A stretch of 64,000 nt of DNA from Malassezia japonica (Eukaryota; Basidiomycota; Malasseziomycetes; Malasseziales; Malasseziaceae): the NCBI RefSeq assembly GCF_029542785.1, contig NC_083370.1, positions 2,044,001 through 2,108,000 on the forward strand, in the 5' to 3' direction. Shown here in pieces: positions 58,970 through 64,000 of this stretch (its first letter is position 1; each line of letters opens with the position of its first letter). Position numbers and translations under genes: made by a program. The notes under the pieces are model-generated. The model saw only the letters and a list, made by a program, of their open reading frames with translations, made no database searches and was not told the DNA's origin.

Positions 58970-59617
58970 ATGAAGACTGTTCTCGCTTACGCTCTTGTTG
59001 CGCTGGGAGCTACCTCTGCTCTCGCTGCGGCTGTCGCGCGCTCCAGCGACCAGCTCACTTGCACAGAGGGACGTGCCATCCATGCCCTCAAGTGGCACGA
59101 CAACGACGCCCCTCGTGATCACGGCTACCTCTCCTTTTCCAACGTCAAAGACAGCAAAGGGCGCCCGATTGCGACCAAGCTCGAAAGCGATGGCTCGCCC
59201 GCAAAGCCTGTCAACTTCACCTTTGCCTCGTGCGCTGCGCCGGACGGCAAGCCGGGCTGGATGGGCTACGGCAAAGGCGAGCAGAGCAACGGTCGCCGGT
59301 ACGGACACCTGCAGCTCGAGAGCGACAAATCCAAGTGCCTGACGGCCACCGGCCTGAAGACCAAGGGCATTCACTTTGCTCTGGACGACTGCCACACGGA
59401 GGACTCGAGTATCCAGCGCTACCAATTCTTTGCCGAGGCCACCAACGGCATTACGGTCGGCTTCCTGGGCAGCAAGAATGGCACGACGGGCGAAAATTAC
59501 CACCAGTCCCTGGGCTCGAGCAAGGGCCACCCTCTGCAGCTGGACTATGTCGGTGACGCCGACTCGGACAGCACCGTTTTCATCAACTGGATCCCGGTTT
59601 ACGGCGAGCACGAATAA
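58970..59617 (+). CDS. Small secreted protein 1, beta-trefoil-like
   Basis: A 215-residue intronless protein with a signal peptide (MKTVLAYALVALGATSALAA) and four cysteines in the mature part (LTCTEG, ASCAAP, SKCLTATGL, DDCHTED). The blocks KCLTATGLKTKGIHFALDDC and QRYQFFAEATNGI recall one lobe of a ricin-type beta-trefoil, in which C-L-T/D and Q-x-F/W motifs recur. The resemblance is structural guesswork. No known enzyme motif was found. It is closely related to the gene at 60137 and more distantly to that at 61307. Function unknown; the family deserves comparison with characterised Malassezia secreted proteins. Confidence 0.85.
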   Translation: MKTVLAYALVALGATSALAAAVARSSDQLTCTEGRAIHALKWHDNDAPRDHGYLSFSNVKDSKGRPIATKLESDGSPAKPVNFTFASCAAPDGKPGWMGYGKGEQSNGRRYGHLQLESDKSKCLTATGLKTKGIHFALDDCHTEDSSIQRYQFFAEATNGITVGFLGSKNGTTGENYHQSLGSSKGHPLQLDYVGDADSDSTVFINWIPVYGEHE

Positions 59618-60036
59618 ACGCAATCTTATTGTACATAGAGCCACACCCCGCAAAGACGATCCATGCGAGGTCTCGTTGAATAGAAATGCAGAGCAATGTG
59701 AAGATCCCTATGCAGCACGTTTACAATGAGCCACGCAGTACAGTCTAGACACCAGCATCAATCGGCATATCTTGGCACGAGTGAGAATGGGCCATGGCCG
59801 ACTTTTGGGCCTAGTGTCGATAGGAGACTGACGTACTCCCCCGCCAAATGTTCCCATGGCGTAGCGGGATGAATGACATGACCGTACGAACGCCAAGCAA
59901 CGCCCACGTCGTCCGCCCTCCGTTATCCCCCAAAAATCACATCCTGAAATACCGCAACGTTGCTCTAGCAAGGCAAATAAGACGGCGGCCCTTGCGCCGT
60001 GGGCGAAACAGGAACAGCTGATTATCCTTCTGTCGC

Positions 60037-60046
60037 CGGAAATCCG
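60037..60046. promoter_or_regulatory. CGG-N4-CCG inverted element upstream of secreted protein 2
   Basis: CGGAAATCCG, 90 bases before the start codon, within a 35-base block identical to that upstream of secreted protein 1. Confidence 0.55.
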
Positions 60047-60078
60047 GGGTGTGTCAGCGCGTCCCAGAAATTGTTCTC

Positions 60079-60086
60079 TATAAAAG
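60079..60086 (+). promoter_or_regulatory. TATA box of secreted protein 2
   Basis: A canonical TATAAAAG, 50 bases upstream of the start codon. Confidence 0.65.
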
Positions 60087-60136
60087 GTAAAGATGGGTCC
60101 CTGCCTAGTTCTTCACCTACATAACCTATACAAACC

Positions 60137-60784
60137 ATGAAGTTTATCTTTGCTTATGCTCTTGTTACTCTGGGAGCTTCTTCTGCTCTTGCTGCTGCTG
60201 TCCCGCGCTCCAGCGACCAGCTCACTTGCAAGGAGGGACATTCAATCCACGCACTTAAGTGGCACGAGTCCAGCGGCGATCGTGACCACGGTTACCTTTC
60301 CTTCTCCAATGTCAAGGACAGCCAGGGACGCCCGATTGCGACTAAACTGGAGAGCGATGGCTCGCCTGCCAAGCCTGTCAACTTTACCTTTACCTCGTGC
60401 GCTGCGCCGGACGGCAAGCCGGGCTGGATGGGCTACGGCAAGGGCGAGTCGAGCAATGGCCGCATCTACGGACACCTGCGGCTCGAAAGTGACAAGTCCA
60501 AGTGTCTGACGGCCACCGGCCTGAAGACCAAGGGCATTCACTTTGCTCTGGACGACTGCCACACAGAGGACTCGAGCATTCAGCGTTACCAATTCTTTGC
60601 CGAGGCCGTCAACGGTATTACGGTTGGCTTCCTGGGTAGCAAGAACGGTACTACAGACCAACACTACCGCGTGTCGCTGGGCTCAAGCAAGGGCAACCCT
60701 CTGCAACTGGATTACGTCGGCGACGACAATTCGGCCAGCCCCATCTTTATCAACTGGCTCACGCCTCCGGGTGAGGATGAATAA
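60137..60784 (+). CDS. Small secreted protein 2, beta-trefoil-like
   Basis: A 215-residue intronless protein. The signal peptide is MKFIFAYALVTLGASSALAA. The mature part repeats copy 1 almost unchanged through GRPIATKLESDGSPAKPVNF, CAAPDGKPGWMGYGKG and CLTATGLKTKGIHFALDDCH. It differs in the short region after HALKWH (ESSGDRDH against DNDAPRDH) and at the end (LTPPGEDE against IPVYGEHE). Cysteine positions are conserved. A better TATA box than copy 1 suggests different expression strength. Function unknown. Confidence 0.85.
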   Translation: MKFIFAYALVTLGASSALAAAVPRSSDQLTCKEGHSIHALKWHESSGDRDHGYLSFSNVKDSQGRPIATKLESDGSPAKPVNFTFTSCAAPDGKPGWMGYGKGESSNGRIYGHLRLESDKSKCLTATGLKTKGIHFALDDCHTEDSSIQRYQFFAEAVNGITVGFLGSKNGTTDQHYRVSLGSSKGNPLQLDYVGDDNSASPIFINWLTPPGEDE

Positions 60785-61077
60785 GCACTTTCGGAGTGCA
60801 CATGCGACTCGAGCCCCACAAACTTGGCCCATACACGATCCTATTGTTCAATAGCATTTATGCTGAAATGTGATGACCCATGTACTGTTGTTGAGCCATT
60901 TTTGTGCACTACCGTTCATTAAGAGCTATTTCTCGAAGAATTGGGACTCTGCGTTAAAATAATCAGAATATGACATCTCATGATAAGCACGAGTAGACCA
61001 AATCCGTGCCGATTCCACAAGCGGCATGACGTACAACGCATCTGTCTGGCTCGAGTCAACACGTGCGATGGGCACTG

Positions 61078-61211
61078 GTGCACAGGTGCCGGAGTTTGCT
61101 AGTAAGGCGTTGCGCCTTTTTGCTCGCATAGACACCCTGTGCCTCCGGCACAGGTGCACAGGTACCGGAGATTTGTCGGGAGGCGCTGCGCCTTTTTTGC
61201 TCACATGGACA
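61078..61211. repeat. Imperfect direct repeat, two units 76 bases apart, with a hairpin between
   Basis: gtgcacaggtgccggag...ggcgttgcgcctttttgctc at 61078 recurs as gtgcacaggtaccggag...ggcgctgcgccttttttgctc at 61154, both followed by a-catgGACA-like bases. Between them cctgtgcc-tcc-ggcacagg (61136-61154) is a perfect 8-bp inverted repeat. Confidence 0.8.
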
Positions 61212-61222
61212 GCCTTAATCTC

Positions 61223-61232
61223 CGGAATTCCG
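61223..61232. promoter_or_regulatory. CGG-N4-CCG inverted element upstream of secreted protein 3
   Basis: CGGAATTCCG, 74 bases before the start codon. The flanks differ from those of the other two paralogues, so conservation is restricted to the palindrome. Confidence 0.5.
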
Positions 61233-61263
61233 AAGGATGTCAGAATCGGCGTAATACCGATAC

Positions 61264-61271
61264 TATAAAAA
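61264..61271 (+). promoter_or_regulatory. TATA box of secreted protein 3
   Basis: TATAAAAA, 35 bases upstream of the start codon. Confidence 0.6.
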
Positions 61272-61306
61272 AAGCAAGGTGGAGACCCCAAAGCGAGGCA
61301 GCAACA

Positions 61307-61948
61307 ATGCAACTTTGGACTGCTCTTGTTCTCGCCGCTCTCGGTGCCTCGTCCGCGGTGGTTTCCGCGGCCAAGGACATGCAATGTACCAACTGGCAAA
61401 CGCGCACTCTCCACTGGCACATGCAAGACAGCCACGTCCGTGGCAACCTCTCCTTCTCGAACCTCAAGGACAACCATGGCCGTCCCATTGCATCGACCAA
61501 TGAACGTGATGGCTCGCCCGCCAAAGCTGTCAAGTTTACTTTTGCTTCGTGTGCTGCGCCGAAAGGCGGTGACGATTACATGGGATATGGCAACGGACGA
61601 CCGTCGAATGGCGGGGCTTTTGGCCAGATCAAGCTCGCCAGTGACGAGTCCCAATGCTTGACGGCCACCGGCCTGCACGGCAAGGACATGCACTTTGTTC
61701 TGGACAAGTGTGTCAAGGAAGACTCGAAAGGACTTTTGTACCAATTTTTTGCGTATCCGATCAACGGCATTTCGCTTGGATTCGTCGGCCACACAAAGAG
61801 CCAGAAAGGAGGAAATTACCACCAGTACATTGCCAGTGTGAAGGGAGCACCGCTCCAGTTTGATTACATCGGTCAGTCCGAGCCCCCTGAAAAGGGGTCG
61901 GCCTTTATCAACTGGCTCCCGTGGGGTTATGATGATCAAGATGCATGA
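61307..61948 (+). CDS. Small secreted protein 3, diverged paralogue
   Basis: A 213-residue intronless protein with a signal peptide (MQLWTALVLAALGASSAVVS). It shares with copies 1 and 2 the blocks LSFSNLKDNHGRPIA, RDGSPAKAVKFTFASCAAPK, CLTATGLHGKDMHFVLDKC and YQFFAYPINGISLGFVG, and a terminal FINWLPWG. Overall identity is clearly lower, so it split off before the duplication that made copies 1 and 2. Cysteine positions are conserved. An open frame extends upstream but starts at a CTG and crosses the repeats, so the ATG before the signal peptide was chosen. Confidence 0.83.
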   Translation: MQLWTALVLAALGASSAVVSAAKDMQCTNWQTRTLHWHMQDSHVRGNLSFSNLKDNHGRPIASTNERDGSPAKAVKFTFASCAAPKGGDDYMGYGNGRPSNGGAFGQIKLASDESQCLTATGLHGKDMHFVLDKCVKEDSKGLLYQFFAYPINGISLGFVGHTKSQKGGNYHQYIASVKGAPLQFDYIGQSEPPEKGSAFINWLPWGYDDQDA

Positions 61949-61983
61949 TAGTATCGTAGTGAAGACATGGCCTGGTTTGATTA

Positions 61984-63258
61984 TTACAACCGTTTGAAGA
62001 CTTGGCGGCTGAGGATCAAACGCGACAGGACAAAAAGGGACGTAGATCCCACAAGAAGCATGGCACAGCACAGCTGCGCCTTCCAATAACTCTTCGTCTC
62101 CAGGTCCACCAAAGCGCCTGCGATAGGGTTGCCGATCAACATACCCAAGCCAGCAAAGAGGAAACACATACCTACACGAGCACCGACTTCGTGGAGATCC
62201 TTGGTAAGACTGGCAATGCAGGCCGGGGGCAGAGAAACATAGGCACCCGTCATAAAGCCATACAAAATCGCAAAAATGCAAATACCCGGCACGTTTTCAA
62301 TGCCCATCCAGGCAAACGCAAGCACGATCGAACAGGCCGCCAGAGGAATGATGGTATTAAAGGGGCCCAGTTTGTCGGCAACTAGATTGGGGAGGACACG
62401 ACCAAAACCACTTGCGCCATTAATAACGGCCACTAAGTAGAACGAGAGCGCCTCGCTGGCGCCAGTACGCTGTTGGGCATAGGCGGTGACGTGATAAAAG
62501 GGAATATACACGCCCATGTACCCGACAAACACGCCGAAAAGGAAAATGACAAACGCAGGCTCTTTAAGCGAATGCAGCGCAAAGAACGACCGGCGATGGG
62601 CCGGCGCAATACGGGCACGCAGTACCGCATTCGAAATCAGCAAGGTACCAAGCGCAATAAAGCCAAAGATGCGTTGCGTCCAAGGGAAACCTAACTTGTT
62701 GACCAGATTGCGGAATGCCACACTGTACACAACAGCGCCAATGCTGCTTCCGCAAGCAACAAAGCCGATGGCCAACGCACGCCTCGTGGAAAAATAGGTT
62801 GACACGATCGCCATGCCAGGGACAAAGAGACAGGCGCCTCCTAGACCAAAGCACACGCTCTGCGCAAGCATAAACTGCCAGTATTCGTGACAAATGCTGG
62901 TCATCATCATGCCAAAGACGAGCATGAGCGTGCCTCCTACCATGAGCACTCGGAAGTAGCCGAGGTCAAATAGGGGGCCTGTGAGTGCACCGATGAACAG
63001 TACAAGGCATCCTTGGAGCGAACCGACCCAGGAAATTCGCGACGGATTCTCGTCAGGCATAATGTTTGACTCATAATAGGTCTGGAAAACGCCAAAGGAA
63101 TTGACGATACCGGAGGTATTGAAAAGAAGGAAGAAGGCTCCCACAACCTGGATCCATGCCAGTAGTCCACCATTTGGAATGGAGTTATCATTGGCTGGAA
63201 TAGGAATTGAGGCAACGCTTTTATTGTCCTCTTTTCCCTCAACCTCCGCCTCGCTCAT
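61984..63258 (-). CDS. MFS transporter, monocarboxylate-porter-like (Mch-type)
   Basis: An intronless 424-residue protein. A short polar N-terminus precedes 12 predicted helices. The first is GGLLAWIQVVGAFFLLFNTS followed by GIVNSFGVFQTYYES, the typical opening of fungal MCT-like porters, then RISWVGSLQGCLVLFIGALT and ALAIGFVACGSSIGAVVY. The absence of a long central loop and the sequence GSSIGAVVYSVAFRNLV fit this subfamily. Fungal relatives move riboflavin or other compounds as often as monocarboxylates, so the substrate is open. The start is the first ATG after a non-ATG extension. The stop lies 35 bases from the stop of secreted protein 3 on the other strand. Confidence 0.87.
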   Translation of the reverse strand: MSEAEVEGKEDNKSVASIPIPANDNSIPNGGLLAWIQVVGAFFLLFNTSGIVNSFGVFQTYYESNIMPDENPSRISWVGSLQGCLVLFIGALTGPLFDLGYFRVLMVGGTLMLVFGMMMTSICHEYWQFMLAQSVCFGLGGACLFVPGMAIVSTYFSTRRALAIGFVACGSSIGAVVYSVAFRNLVNKLGFPWTQRIFGFIALGTLLISNAVLRARIAPAHRRSFFALHSLKEPAFVIFLFGVFVGYMGVYIPFYHVTAYAQQRTGASEALSFYLVAVINGASGFGRVLPNLVADKLGPFNTIIPLAACSIVLAFAWMGIENVPGICIFAILYGFMTGAYVSLPPACIASLTKDLHEVGARVGMCFLFAGLGMLIGNPIAGALVDLETKSYWKAQLCCAMLLVGSTSLFVLSRLILSRQVFKRL

Positions 63259-63414
63259 GGTGGACGACGGATGTAACACTTCTTCACTTCCTCCACTAGG
63301 AAGCCGCGCAGCTATGCATTTGCCAATTTTGATCTGCAGACCTTATCAGGAAAATACCTCCACCGACTTTACACGGACACTGTCATGTTCCCGTTTCATC
63401 ACTCAGGTGGTCGT

Positions 63415-64000
63415 CTATGGAGTGTACTTGGCAGCATCGCTCATGTCGTCAAGGTTGAGCCAGTCAGAACCTTCCTTCACGAGCATGTTAAAGTCATTGT
63501 ACTTGGCCGAGGCGGGCCAGTCGACCACGCCGTAAAAGCGCGTCGTGGTCTTGATCTTGTGCGCATCCACAATGTCCTTGCGGAACTTCTTAGCTTGGTC
63601 GTCAGAGGGAGGGGTGAGGCCCACATACGGAGGGGCAACATCAACGTAGCTGGCAGATGACATGGGGCAAACCGTCGAGTTGAAATGGTACTCCGTACCG
63701 TCAATGTTGGTCGTGCTGGCGATCGAGTTCAGGCTGCAGTCCCAAAACACGTCGCGCTTCGTGCGCGGTGCAATCTGGTCAAAAGGCGTGCCGCCCGTAC
63801 CCACCACGATCAAAGGACCGTAGTGAATCTTGCCATTCTCGTAACGAGTGAGCCAGCCCTTGCTGCGAAAAGGTTCAAAGGCGTCCACAACGTGCGGCCA
63901 CGAAGTCTCACCGTCATTCGACTTGATCTCAACCAGCACTTGGATCGGGCGGACGCCGCCAAAGCCGTTGGCATAGTAGCTGTACCAATCGGGGTCCGAA
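63415..64000 (-). CDS. AIM6-like PLC-superfamily phosphodiesterase, C-terminal part (runs off right edge)
   Basis: The minus-strand frame is open from the window edge to the TAG at 63415. The visible 194 residues include PIQVLVEIKSNDGETSWPHV, GPLIVVGTGGTPFDQIAPRT and KRDVFWDCSLNSIA, which match the C-terminal half of fungal Aim6-type proteins (PI-PLC/GDPD TIM-barrel fold). DIK/EIK with a later VVGTG and RDVFFDA-like sequence are their recurring blocks. The catalytic His residues would lie in the missing N-terminal part. Aim6 has no well-defined substrate. The ATG at 63939 is internal, not the start. Confidence 0.75.
   Translation of the reverse strand, partial: SDPDWYSYYANGFGGVRPIQVLVEIKSNDGETSWPHVVDAFEPFRSKGWLTRYENGKIHYGPLIVVGTGGTPFDQIAPRTKRDVFWDCSLNSIASTTNIDGTEYHFNSTVCPMSSASYVDVAPPYVGLTPPSDDQAKKFRKDIVDAHKIKTTTRFYGVVDWPASAKYNDFNMLVKEGSDWLNLDDMSDAAKYTP

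Larger units (their letters stand above)
58691..59617 (+). repeat. Tandem duplication unit A (promoter plus secreted protein 1)
   Basis: Unit A and unit B (59857-60784) share the promoter strings cgccaagcaacgcccac, aaatcacatcctgaaatacc and gtcgccggaaatccggggtg, as well as most of the coding sequence. The offset is 1165-1167 bases throughout, so one event copied promoter and gene together. Confidence 0.85.
59618..60136. other. Promoter region of small secreted protein 2
   Basis: About 520 bases. From 59857 it is the duplicated counterpart of the promoter at 58691. It contains CGG-N4-CCG at 60037 and a TATAAAAG at 60079. No gene was found. Confidence 0.6.
59857..60784 (+). repeat. Tandem duplication unit B (promoter plus secreted protein 2)
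   Basis: Second copy of the unit starting at 58691. Divergence is concentrated in the promoter between the shared strings and at the N- and C-terminal codons of the protein; the central coding part is nearly identical. Confidence 0.85.
60785..61306. other. Repeat-containing promoter region of small secreted protein 3
   Basis: About 520 bases holding a 76-base-period direct repeat (61078-61211), a small perfect hairpin (61136-61154), a CGG-N4-CCG element (61223) and a TATA box (61264). No gene was found. Confidence 0.55.

Overview
This is a stretch of a fungal nuclear genome, most likely a Malassezia-type basidiomycete yeast (Ustilaginomycotina). The inference rests on three things: basidiomycete-like versions of housekeeping proteins, very dense packing (neighbouring genes often 0-60 bases apart, several with touching or overlapping stop codons), and about 45 reconstructed introns. 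Most introns are only 22-26 nt long, start GTACGT or similar and end CT-N-AC-N-CAG. No rRNA, tRNA, CRISPR array or recognisable transposon was seen. The species is not determined.

Layout. 1-4.5 kb: the 5' part of an acidic nuclear-type gene that runs off the left edge, divergent from the 60S biogenesis GTPase NOG1. 4.9-10.4 kb: an AT-richer block with three tandem secreted alpha/beta hydrolases, the third with a C-terminal membrane anchor. 10.5-31.7 kb: a compact housekeeping block with NAA10, SEC14, a PA-TM-RING ubiquitin ligase, succinate-semialdehyde dehydrogenase, a large disordered protein holding a degenerate RNase H fold, a complex I subunit, a PPR protein, a JJJ1 co-chaperone carrying a complete ChaC glutathione-degrading domain, two methyltransferases, an MFS sugar transporter, an HMCES/SRAP protein and a PhoD-like phosphatase. 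31.7-37.8 kb: a GH55 glucanase followed by four tandem Ure2-type glutathione transferases. 38-56.7 kb: a second compact block (IRC21-like, arginase, TAD2, RIX7, ARPC3, eIF3m, TRAPPC4, PTRHD1, a TB2/DP1/HVA22 protein, a 2-hydroxyacid dehydrogenase, UQCC2-like, TIM50, EFM7, mS35, RRP7, a WBP2-like protein, MCM6). 57-64 kb: an AT-richer accessory block with a secreted DUF1214-like protein, three small secreted cysteine-containing proteins (the first two a recent tandem duplication including promoters), an MFS monocarboxylate-type transporter and a truncated AIM6-like phosphodiesterase at the right edge.

Themes. Ribosome biogenesis and translation are over-represented (NOG1, JJJ1, RIX7, RRP7, eIF3m, TAD2, EFM7 and EEF2KMT-like methyltransferases, mS35, MRM2), as are mitochondrial proteins (TIM50, NDUFA8, UQCC2-like, MRM2, mS35, PPR, SSADH). 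Glutathione use appears twice: the four GSTs and the ChaC domain inside JJJ1. The most unusual gene is the JJJ1-ChaC fusion. Next come the degenerate RNase H fold, the three small secreted proteins that share a CGG-N4-CCG promoter palindrome, and the perfect 20-bp GAAA-loop hairpin downstream of NOG1. All exon boundaries were set by hand from splice motifs and family alignment from memory; none was tested against transcripts.
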